Position numbers and translations under genes: made by a program
In this document: piece after piece, positions 26,904 through 35,070 of the stretch
Position numbering within the stretch: position 1 is the first letter of the stretch
Layout: each line of letters begins with the position of its first letter
From: Criibacterium bergeronii
Lineage (GTDB): Bacteria; Bacillota; Clostridia; Peptostreptococcales; Filifactoraceae
Assembly (NCBI RefSeq): GCF_001693775.2
Contig: NZ_MBEW02000002.1
Location: 112,083-176,082, forward strand
Length of the DNA stretch: 64,000 nt
Reading direction: 5' to 3'
The notes under the pieces: model-generated
What the model saw: the letters and a program-made list of their open reading frames with translations, nothing else
What the model was told of the DNA's origin: nothing
Database searches by the model: none

Positions 26904-29900
26904 ATGGAAATTATTAACATGGAAGGTTTAAAAAACCCAGTACCTGAAACATGGGATAAGGTAGCAGAAAATTATACTTTAGAACTAGCTGAAGGAGAAA
27001 AAAAGTTAGCATTAGAAATATTGAATATAATACAGACAATGGGGTTGGAAAAAGGTGCTCGAATTTTAGAGTTAGGGTGCGGTAGTGGGCATCTATCCGC
27101 TTTTTTGTCATTAAACGGATATAAAGTAGATTTGCTTGATTTTAGTGAAAAAGCAATTGAAAAAGCAAAAAAAACGTTTAAATTTTATAAATTAGAGGCT
27201 AATTTTTTTCAAGCAGATATGATGAACTTGCCAAAATTTGAAAATAGCTATGATTTAATATGGAATAGTGGAGTGATGGAGCATTTTACATCACAAGATT
27301 TGAGCGTTATGGCAAAAGAGTTTTCATCAAAATTTAATTGCCCTTATCTTTGTATAGTTCCTAATCCAAAATCGTTACCTTATCTATTGTATAGATTTAA
27401 TATGATAGAAAAGGGACTTTGGAATGTTGGTAAAGAGTATTTAAGAAAAGATTATGCAAAACTATTTATGCAAAATGGATATAATCTATTAGATGTTTTT
27501 TATTTAGGGGACAGCTACACAGTAGAATGGTTTAAAAGTTCAGGGAAATCAAGTGAATTAGAATATGTTGCATCTAATTTTGAAAAGATGTTAAAAAATG
27601 GTCTTATTCCTGAGGAAGAAAAATACTTAGTGGCATATTTATTTAAAATAGAAGAAACTGTAGCAGAAAACAAGATGGTTAACAATACTGAATTAGAAAG
27701 TTCTTTTTTTGATTTAGTAGCTACATTTAATGCAGTTAGAAACGAATATATCTCAGATAAAAATAAATTAGACGCTAATTTAAATAATCTATCTAATCAA
27801 TTAGAAAATAAAAATAATATAATAAATCAAAAGAATGATGAAATAATTGAAAAAGCTAAAATAATAAATAATAATAACGAAATCATTGAAGAATTTAAAA
27901 GTAGCTTTAATGATATTGAACTTGAAAATAAAAGCCTTAAAGACAAGTTGCAAAATAATGAAAAACTTAGTAATGTTTTAGAACAATTTATAAATGAGTC
28001 TAATCTAAATTTACCAGTTTATAATGAAATCTTAAATGGATATGATTTTAAATCTGTGGATGCATCTGATGAATTTAGTCTAAAAATGTATTTTAAAGAA
28101 TATATCAATCAGATAATACATCTTCTGGCTCAAAACAAATACTTAAATGAAGAAATTGTATTAGAAGAAAATAAAATATTAAATGCGGCTAATTCTATAA
28201 AACTTCTTTCCCAAACTAAACCTTATAAATTAGCACATTTATTAAGAAAATTTAAATTTCAATATCTTAAAGGCAGCAAAGAAGAAAAAAATGAATTTAA
28301 AACATGGTTATATTCAAAACTATGTAAAAAAGATTGCTATTCAACATTTGAAGATGGACATTTTACAATATATAGCGTAATTGATATATTGGAAAATAAG
28401 AAAAAAATTAAAGATGCATCAGAGAATGATTGTGTTATAAAAGAAAAAAATCATGCAGCAGAAAAGCTACAGACAGATTTTGATGGATATGTGAAGTCGA
28501 TTAAACAAAGTTATGCAATAAGTTTATATGAAGAATCTGATGAAATATATAAAACAATTTGTGACAAAATTTCTGAAAAAAATAGTGGTATTATAGTTTA
28601 TCCACCAGCAGTACATTGGCAGCCGATACAAAGAACACAACATATTTTAAGAGAATTTGCTAGAAATGGTTTTATAGCAATATTTTGTGAAACTAATGTA
28701 CAAGATAATAATTATTTTAGAGAAGAAGAAAAAAATTTATTTGTCAGTAATTGCCCCGAATTGGTTTTAAAAGCTATTAAAAGAAAATCAGTGATTGTTC
28801 TTTGCACATGGGCAGTTCAATTATCGTTTATAAATTTATTGGATAATCCAATTATTTGGTATGATATTTTAGATAAAATAGATTTTTTTAGTATGTATGA
28901 TAATGCTTATAAAAATTCACATGATAAATTAGTGAAATATGCACATATTTTAAGTTATTCTTCAAAACTGTTAGAAAAGTATACAAACAAAAGGAAAGAT
29001 GCATTATATCTTCCAAATGCTGTAAATGTGGAAGATTTTATGAAAAATAAATCAGCCAAGAACGAATTTATAAAAGAAATAAAAAATAAGTATGACAATA
29101 TAATTGGATACTACGGTGCAGTTGAAAAATGGTTTGACCAAAATCTCCTATATGAATTGGCAAAAAAACACACCAAATGGGCATTTGTTATAATTGGATA
29201 TGTTGGAGTAGATATCGAGAAACTAAAAAAATTGAATAATATTTATTTTGTCGGCAAGATACCCTATGAAAAATTAAGTGGGTATGCTAATTATTTTGAT
29301 GTGGCAATAATTCCATTTATAGTAAATGATTTAACAAATTGTGTATCACCGGTAAAATTCTTTGAATATTCAGCTCTTGGCAAGCCGGTTGTATCTACAA
29401 ATATTAGTGAAATGCTATGTTATGAATCGGATATAGTCAAAATAGCTAACAGTCCTATGGAATTTGACAAGGCGTTGACTCAAGTGCTACAACTTTCGCA
29501 AGATTATGTTGCATCAAAAGCAAAAGAGCTTGCTGAAAAAAATACATGGGCAAAAAGAGTAAAGGCAGTTTTATATAAAATAGATTCTGAAATAATGTTA
29601 TACAGTCTATTTTCAAATCCAAATGATAAAAAAGATATAGCTATATTTACAGAAACTTTTACTAGTTTTGATGGGCAAAAATTTTTTGCAGGTGGTGCGG
29701 AAAGATATCTAATTGATTTAGTTCAGGTCTGCAATGAATTGGGATTGAATGCAAAAATATATCAGTATGGGAAATATCCGTGGTTTAGGAAGATATATGG
29801 ATTAGATGTTGAGTCACTATATTATAAAGGTGCAAATTGTGATGATATAAGTATGACCTCTATACAAAAATTTAATAGAGAATTTTTCTTGGAAACATAT

Positions 29901-31070
29901 AAAAAGTCAAAATTGTGTATTTACTCTCCCTTTTTTCTTACTAATCCAAAAACAGTTTCTCCAAATATAGGCATCAGTCACGGTATTTGTTGGGATAGTA
30001 AATATAATAATTGGAAAGGATATACTCAATTTCAAAATAATAATAGCAGATTTATATATGGGGCAAAGAATGTAGAAAGTATTGTATCTGTTGATACAAA
30101 TACGGCTAACTGGTTACAGACTATAGATTTTGAAACTTCAAAACGAGTAAGAGTAATTCCAAACTATGTGGATATAGACGAATTCAATCCAAAAAATAAA
30201 ACTCTAAATTCAAATAAAATTGTTATTACCTATCCTCGTAGACTTTATGAGGCAAGAGGATTATATCTTGTTTTAGATATAATAGATGATATACTAGATA
30301 ATTATGAAAATGTGGAATTTCATTTTGTAGGCAGAGGATTTCCTGAAGATACCTACAATGTAGAAAATAAAATTAAAAAGTGGGGAGATAGAATAAAATG
30401 GTATTTCTTGTTACCGGATGAAATGCCAAAAGTATATCAATATTCAGATATTATATTAATACCAACACTTTATAGTGAAGGGACAAGTCTGTCATGCCTT
30501 GAGGCGATGGCGTCAGGAAATGCGATAATAGCTACTAGAGTGGGAGGATTGACTGATTTAATTATAGACGATTACAACGGTAAGCTTATTGGGTTGAATC
30601 CTGATGATTTGAAAAAAGCTTTAATAGATCTTATAGAAAATAAAGACAAAAGAGAATTCTATGGAACTAATGCAAGAGCTATTGCATTGTCCTTTTCTAA
30701 AGAAAAGTGGAAAAATAACTGGAAAGAAGTTATAAAGGCAATAATAAATGAAAAAAAATCTATAAGTCATGAAGTTATTAAGACAAAATATCTTATTGTA
30801 TACATTAATAATTTTAAGCAAATTGATAATAACAATTTAAAAAGAGTTATTAAAGAAAAATTGTTAGATGATTATTTAGTGGAGATTAGATGTGAAAATA
30901 TAGATGATGAGAGCATTATAAAAAATAGCTTTGGAAGGTTACAGTTTCTGAAAAAAGATGCCGAATTACTTTCAATGCCTGATTGTATTCTCTATGAAAA
31001 AACAATGGAAGATTTTGTAAAAGGAAATAAGCTTTTCGAAGATGTTGAAAAGAAATCAATGATTTTATAG
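26904..31070 (+). CDS. Methyltransferase / coiled-coil / double glycosyltransferase fusion
   Basis: A 1388-residue modular protein. Residues 1-250 are a class I SAM methyltransferase (ARILELGCGSGHLSAFLS at 52-69, then LIWNSGVMEHF). Residues about 260-435 are a charged Asn/Lys/Glu-rich coiled coil with a break near 365-400, followed by a basic linker (SQTKPYKLAHLLRKFKF). Residues about 560-895 form one GT-B glycosyltransferase (YYGAVEKWFDQNLLYELAKK; SPVKFFEYSALGKPVVSTN), paralogous to the TuaH-like gene upstream. Residues about 910-1280 form a second, GT4 type (GGAERYLIDLVQ; YPRRLYEARGL; PTLYSEGTSLSCLEAMASG). The last 100 residues are unassigned. CGGAG precedes the ATG. It probably builds and methyl-modifies the exported glycan; a WbdD-like length-control role is inference. 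Confidence 0.85.
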   Translation: MEIINMEGLKNPVPETWDKVAENYTLELAEGEKKLALEILNIIQTMGLEKGARILELGCGSGHLSAFLSLNGYKVDLLDFSEKAIEKAKKTFKFYKLEANFFQADMMNLPKFENSYDLIWNSGVMEHFTSQDLSVMAKEFSSKFNCPYLCIVPNPKSLPYLLYRFNMIEKGLWNVGKEYLRKDYAKLFMQNGYNLLDVFYLGDSYTVEWFKSSGKSSELEYVASNFEKMLKNGLIPEEEKYLVAYLFKIEETVAENKMVNNTELESSFFDLVATFNAVRNEYISDKNKLDANLNNLSNQLENKNNIINQKNDEIIEKAKIINNNNEIIEEFKSSFNDIELENKSLKDKLQNNEKLSNVLEQFINESNLNLPVYNEILNGYDFKSVDASDEFSLKMYFKEYINQIIHLLAQNKYLNEEIVLEENKILNAANSIKLLSQTKPYKLAHLLRKFKFQYLKGSKEEKNEFKTWLYSKLCKKDCYSTFEDGHFTIYSVIDILENKKKIKDASENDCVIKEKNHAAEKLQTDFDGYVKSIKQSYAISLYEESDEIYKTICDKISEKNSGIIVYPPAVHWQPIQRTQHILREFARNGFIAIFCETNVQDNNYFREEEKNLFVSNCPELVLKAIKRKSVIVLCTWAVQLSFINLLDNPIIWYDILDKIDFFSMYDNAYKNSHDKLVKYAHILSYSSKLLEKYTNKRKDALYLPNAVNVEDFMKNKSAKNEFIKEIKNKYDNIIGYYGAVEKWFDQNLLYELAKKHTKWAFVIIGYVGVDIEKLKKLNNIYFVGKIPYEKLSGYANYFDVAIIPFIVNDLTNCVSPVKFFEYSALGKPVVSTNISEMLCYESDIVKIANSPMEFDKALTQVLQLSQDYVASKAKELAEKNTWAKRVKAVLYKIDSEIMLYSLFSNPNDKKDIAIFTETFTSFDGQKFFAGGAERYLIDLVQVCNELGLNAKIYQYGKYPWFRKIYGLDVESLYYKGANCDDISMTSIQKFNREFFLETYKKSKLCIYSPFFLTNPKTVSPNIGISHGICWDSKYNNWKGYTQFQNNNSRFIYGAKNVESIVSVDTNTANWLQTIDFETSKRVRVIPNYVDIDEFNPKNKTLNSNKIVITYPRRLYEARGLYLVLDIIDDILDNYENVEFHFVGRGFPEDTYNVENKIKKWGDRIKWYFLLPDEMPKVYQYSDIILIPTLYSEGTSLSCLEAMASGNAIIATRVGGLTDLIIDDYNGKLIGLNPDDLKKALIDLIENKDKREFYGTNARAIALSFSKEKWKNNWKEVIKAIINEKKSISHEVIKTKYLIVYINNFKQIDNNNLKRVIKEKLLDDYLVEIRCENIDDESIIKNSFGRLQFLKKDAELLSMPDCILYEKTMEDFVKGNKLFEDVEKKSMIL

Positions 31071-31131
31071 ATGTTTAAAGAAATTAAAAGTAAAATGACA
31101 AATTACTGTTTTTAAATAAGGATGAGAGCAA

Positions 31132-33117
31132 GTGCAAAATGAAAAAAATAAAAAGGAGAAATTTTACTCTTTTTCATCGCTAGCAATATCTATAATGCTG
31201 ATAATTAGTCATGCTTGGTATTTAAACTACCAAAAAAATAACATAATGGATTTTAATTATAAGTTTGCAATTATTAGATTTTTGACAACAATAATTATAT
31301 TTTCATTTTTATTTGTGAAGTGCAAAAAAAATAATGCAGATAGTAGCAAAAAAACTATATATTTTGAAAAGATACTTGAATATAGTTTGTATTTTATACC
31401 TATAATCTTATTTTTTGGCATAGAATTTTTGGTTGGGAATTTTAAATACTTTGACTGGAGTAATCTTGCATTAAATATAATTATTTACTATGCTATTTAT
31501 TTGATACTGTATTTAATTTTAAATGACCTACATTTGTCTGCTTATATATTGTCTATATTAGGCATGATTTTAATATTAGCACAGTATTTTATACTCAGAT
31601 TTAGAGGGACGCCACTATTACCATTAGATTTTCTCATGGTAAATACTGCCGCTACAGTTGCTAGTAGTTATAAATTATATATAGATTATAGTATCTTTGT
31701 TATTTTTTTGTTACTGATTTTGTACCTCTATAAAACTAGGATTGTTAAAAAAAATATAAAACAAAAGAAAAATAAATTTATTTTATTTATTGTAGTGGTA
31801 TTTTTTTGTAGTTTTATAAATATAAAATCTAAAATCAATTTTTTTGAATTAAATTTGTTTGAGACGATAAATAATTATTATAAATATGGCTTTGCACTAA
31901 CACTTGTAAATGAATTTAAAAATTTGAAAATAAAAATGCCTATTGGGTATAGTGATAAAATCGCAAAAGAGAGTTTAAATAAAAGTCAATATATAGTAGA
32001 AGGTTCTAAAGAAAGTGAGATACAACCGGAAAACATCATAGTGATTATGTCTGAAGCGTTTGCTGATTTGGAAAATCTTGGGAATATCAGTATAAAAGAT
32101 GGAATAAAAAGCACACCATTCATAAAATCTTTGATAGAAAACAATACATCAGGATATGTTAGTGTGCCAACCTATGGAGGTGTTACAGCTAATTCCGAAT
32201 ATGAATTTTTAACTGGAAATTCACTGCATTTTTTTCCTCCCGGTTATGTGCCGTACCAGTTAAACACGCATAAAATTAAAAGCAATATTATAAATACTCT
32301 TAAAATGTATGGCTATCATTGTTGTGCAATGCATACATATATTGGGAAAAATTATAATAGAAATGTTGTTTATCCTCAGCTTGGCTTTGATGAATATATA
32401 ACTGATAATTATGGTGATGTGGAATTTATAAGAACTTTTCCAAGTGATGTACTTTCCTACAATATTTTAATTGACAAAATAAAGCAGACAGATGGAAAGT
32501 TATTTTCATTTTTAATTACAATTCAAAATCATGGTGGATATGCCATAGATGGCTATGATAATGAAGTAAATTTGTGTTATGAGCAAAGCTATCCACAAGC
32601 AGAGCAATATCTATCTCTTTTACAATTGACAGATAGGCAGATAAAAGACTTTATTGAACAACTCAGTAAAATAGATGAAAATACAATGGTAGTATTTTTT
32701 GGAGACCATTTACCATTAATTGAAGAAAGCTTTTATAATACAATAATGGGCAAGGATAGAGGTTCTTTAAGTACATTCGAATACCAAAAATTATATGAAA
32801 CCCCATTTTTTATATGGAAGAATTATGAAAATGAAGGAGCTAAAAATAAAAAGAAAAATTTGAGTTTAAATTATTTTGGACCATATGTTTTATCTGAGGC
32901 AAATATTCCTGTTGATGGATATAATAAATATTTATTAGATTTAATGTCAAAAATACCTATTATAGGTCAAGGTGGGATACAAACAAGTAATGGAGACTGG
33001 TTTAATTATGAAGATATTCAAGAAAATGAAAAACAGTTGCTTGACCAATATGAGATAGTCCAGTATTATACGCAAACGAAAGAATACAGAAACTCATTAT
33101 TGCAAAATCAAAAATAA
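31132..33117 (+). CDS. LTA synthase family membrane phosphotransferase (sulfatase fold)
   Basis: This 661-residue protein has about five N-terminal membrane helices (to about residue 235) and an extracellular sulfatase-type domain from about residue 295. Active-site segments are IIVIMSEAF (metal-binding Glu), GVTANSEYEF with the probable catalytic Thr352, QNHGGYAIDGY and VVFFGDHLP. It resembles LtaS and related phosphoglycerol transferases, which transfer glycerol-phosphate from phosphatidylglycerol onto glycans. Its place here suggests glycerol-phosphate decoration or polymerisation of the polysaccharide. The GTG start at 31132 has AAGGATG upstream. Confidence 0.88.
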   Translation: MQNEKNKKEKFYSFSSLAISIMLIISHAWYLNYQKNNIMDFNYKFAIIRFLTTIIIFSFLFVKCKKNNADSSKKTIYFEKILEYSLYFIPIILFFGIEFLVGNFKYFDWSNLALNIIIYYAIYLILYLILNDLHLSAYILSILGMILILAQYFILRFRGTPLLPLDFLMVNTAATVASSYKLYIDYSIFVIFLLLILYLYKTRIVKKNIKQKKNKFILFIVVVFFCSFINIKSKINFFELNLFETINNYYKYGFALTLVNEFKNLKIKMPIGYSDKIAKESLNKSQYIVEGSKESEIQPENIIVIMSEAFADLENLGNISIKDGIKSTPFIKSLIENNTSGYVSVPTYGGVTANSEYEFLTGNSLHFFPPGYVPYQLNTHKIKSNIINTLKMYGYHCCAMHTYIGKNYNRNVVYPQLGFDEYITDNYGDVEFIRTFPSDVLSYNILIDKIKQTDGKLFSFLITIQNHGGYAIDGYDNEVNLCYEQSYPQAEQYLSLLQLTDRQIKDFIEQLSKIDENTMVVFFGDHLPLIEESFYNTIMGKDRGSLSTFEYQKLYETPFFIWKNYENEGAKNKKKNLSLNYFGPYVLSEANIPVDGYNKYLLDLMSKIPIIGQGGIQTSNGDWFNYEDIQENEKQLLDQYEIVQYYTQTKEYRNSLLQNQK

Positions 33118-33183
33118 AAAAATGATGTATGTTGAAAATATCAAGAGATATTGTGTAACATGGATTTTATGGAGATTAAATTT

Positions 33184-34044
33184 ATGAAGTATCTAATAAC
33201 AGGTTCAAACGGTCAGCTCGGTAGGGCTTTACAAGAAGAATTTAAAAACAGTTCTGATGAAATAATATTACATGATGTGGATACTTTAGACATAACTGAT
33301 AATAAGCAGGTTGAGGAAATACTACACAAGGCAAAGCCGAATGTAGTTTTTAACTGTGCTGCATATACTAATGTTGACAAGTGTGAAGAAAATATTGAAT
33401 TGGCATACAAGATAAATGCTCTTGGTGTGCAAAATTTGGCTATGTCTTGCAAAAATATTGGAGCAAAATTAGTTCACATTTCTACTGATTATGTATTTTC
33501 AGGTGATGAGAAAGCTCCTAGAATAGAAAGTGATTTTACAGCTCCAAGGACTGTATACGGGAAAAGTAAGTTATATGGCGAAGAATTGTTAAAACAATTT
33601 GGAGAAAGATATTTTATAGTCCGTACTGCATGGCTTTATGGTGATGGTAACAACTTTGTAAGGACTATGCTAAAGCTTTCAAAAGACCATAATAAGCTTA
33701 CTGTAGTAGGCGACCAATTTGGTTCACCTACTAATGCAAAAGACCTTGCTAAAGTTTTAATTGAGCTTAGTAAGACACAGTATTATGGCTTATATCATGG
33801 CACTTGTCAAGGTAGTTGCTCTTGGTATGAGTTTACAAAAAAAATTTATGAAATAATGGGTATAAAAAATGAAGTCATAAAAGTGACTTCAGAAGAATTT
33901 AAAAGACCTGCACCTAGACCTAATTATTCTATTCTTGATAACTTCTGTTTAAGGCTAAGAGGTTTAGATAGATTTAGACCTTGGGAAGAGGCTATAAAAG
34001 ATTATTTGGAAAATGATAAAGATTGGCGAGGAGATAATTTATAA
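33184..34044 (+). CDS. rmlD: dTDP-4-dehydrorhamnose reductase
   Basis: A 286-residue short-chain dehydrogenase/reductase that makes dTDP-L-rhamnose. It opens with the NAD(P)-binding MKYLITGSNGQLGRAL. It then has NCAAYTNVDKCEEN, STDYVFSGDEKAPRIE, the catalytic YGKSKLYGE and RTAWLYG, all typical of RmlD. The start at 33184 (GGAG nine bases upstream) is preferred to an upstream ATG at 33151. It closes the locus opened by rmlA and indicates rhamnose in the glycan, provided rmlB and rmlC exist elsewhere in the genome. Confidence 0.95.
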   Translation: MKYLITGSNGQLGRALQEEFKNSSDEIILHDVDTLDITDNKQVEEILHKAKPNVVFNCAAYTNVDKCEENIELAYKINALGVQNLAMSCKNIGAKLVHISTDYVFSGDEKAPRIESDFTAPRTVYGKSKLYGEELLKQFGERYFIVRTAWLYGDGNNFVRTMLKLSKDHNKLTVVGDQFGSPTNAKDLAKVLIELSKTQYYGLYHGTCQGSCSWYEFTKKIYEIMGIKNEVIKVTSEEFKRPAPRPNYSILDNFCLRLRGLDRFRPWEEAIKDYLENDKDWRGDNL

Positions 34045-34057
34045 TTATATATTGCAA

Positions 34058-34087
34058 TTGACTATTTGTTTTTAAAAATGTTATATA
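34058..34087 (+). promoter_or_regulatory. Candidate promoter of the antitoxin gene
   Basis: TTGACT (34058-34063) and TTATAT (34081-34086) are 17 bp apart, about 34 nt before the ATG. An 18-bp spacer gives TATATA. The region is AT-rich, so the call is moderate. Confidence 0.45.
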
Positions 34088-34119
34088 TCATTTTTATTTT
34101 TATAAGGTAGGTGTAAAGG

Positions 34120-34377
34120 ATGGCTGTTGTAACTTTTAATGTAGAAGACGATTTAAGAGAAAAAGTACAATAAGTGATGGATAGCATAGGAATTGATATG
34201 CAGACTACGTTAACTATATTTTTGAAACAGATAGCTAGAGAAAATAGAATACCGGTTGATTTATATGTTGATACTACATATGAGGACAACTTTTATTCTA
34301 AATCTAATATGTATGCACTTAGAGAATCTATTGAGCAATATAACAAAGGTAATACCAATATACCTTTAAAATCGTAG
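34120..34377 (+). pseudogene. RelB/DinJ-type antitoxin gene with internal nonsense codon
   Basis: From ATG at 34120 (GTAAAGG upstream) the frame reads MAVVTFNVEDDLREKVQ, a TAA at 34171-34173, then VMDSIGIDMQTTLTIFLKQIARENRIPVDLYVD. This is the ribbon-helix-helix plus C-terminal pattern of DinJ/RelB antitoxins, and both halves share one frame. The TAA is followed at once by GTG ATG, so reinitiation could make a shorter protein lacking the DNA-binding strand. The last residues and the stop fall inside the terminal repeat of the adjoining IS630-like element, so the 3' end is also altered. No toxin gene follows. Confidence 0.75.
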
Positions 34378-34387
34378 TATAATAAAT

Positions 34388-34642
34388 TTATATCTCACTT
34401 ATCCATTTTCTTAATGTTATACTTTTTACCATTTCATTCGTTAGCTTATTTATTGTTTTGCATAATCTGTTAATTACAGCTTTTAATGTTTTAAATTCTT
34501 CATTCTTGAACCTCATCTGACGGATTTGTTTCAATATCTGTTCTATGGGGTTCATTTCTGGTGTATATGGTGGTATATGTAGTATCTCTACATCATCAGG
34601 TATATCTAATCCTTTTGATTTATGCCACAGTGCTCCGCACAC
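34388..34642 (-). pseudogene. IS630-family transposase, C-terminal fragment
   Basis: The frame encodes WHKSKGLDIPDDVEILHIPP and YTPEMNPIEQILKQIR, the C-terminal DDE_3 part of IS630 transposases with the last catalytic Glu in NPIEQ. The two upstream catalytic Asp residues are absent. It overlaps the N-terminal fragment by 23 nt in another frame, placing the deletion junction near 34620-34640. Confidence 0.82.
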
Positions 34643-34877
34643 CTTTGTAATTATTTTTACAATATTCCTGCAATCCTTTTTCTTTGAATCTTCTTAACAA
34701 GGTGGCTACATAGTTAGGTGTGTACTGTATAATTTCTGCGATTTCAACATTCTTATATCCTTGAAATCTCAGAGTTATTACTCGTAATTTTTTATCTAGC
34801 GTCTTATTATTGTTAGCTTTTCTTATTTCTTCAACTTGTTTATATTCTTGTTCACCTATTTCGTATATTTTTCTCAT
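34620..34877 (-). pseudogene. IS630-family transposase, N-terminal HTH fragment
   Basis: This frame of 85 codons contains DKKLRVITLRFQGYKNVEIAE and YTPNYVATLLRRFKEKGLQE, the N-terminal helix-turn-helix of IS630-type transposases. It then breaks off after YCKNNYKG into an unrelated tail. About half of a normal 340-residue transposase, including the catalytic centre, is missing between this piece and the C-terminal piece. Confidence 0.8.
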
Positions 34878-35017
34878 AATTCATTATTATACTATATTCA
34901 TTATTATACTATAAATTTAAAGGTATGTAAGTATGAGTTTTATATTTATAAAATTTCCCCAATATTTAATTTTCAGATATGGTGATTTTTTTAATAGATA
35001 ATAGAATAAAACAATAA

Positions 35018-35062
35018 AAAAGGGTTTCTGATTAACAACATTGCTAATCAGAAACCCTTTTT
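35018..35062. terminator. Terminator of the symporter gene
   Basis: AGGGTTTCTGATTA (35021-35034) pairs perfectly with TAATCAGAAACCCT (35045-35058). A-runs on the left and T-runs on the right let it work in both directions. It lies just after the minus-strand symporter stop. Confidence 0.9.
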
Positions 35063-35070
35063 ATTAAAAT

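Larger units (their letters stand above)
34363..34923 (-). mobile_element. Internally deleted IS630-family element with TIRs and TA duplication
   Basis: The ends form an imperfect inverted repeat: 34361-34385 matches the complement of 34901-34925 at 22 of 25 positions, starting TACCTTTAAA. CCTTTAAA...TTTAAAGG is flanked by TA on each side, as expected for IS630/Tc1-type TA target duplication. The 561-bp body holds only the first and last parts of a transposase, in different frames. A 17-bp tandem duplication (34880-34896 and 34897-34913) lies at the right end. It resembles a non-autonomous derivative mobilised in trans. Confidence 0.75.
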
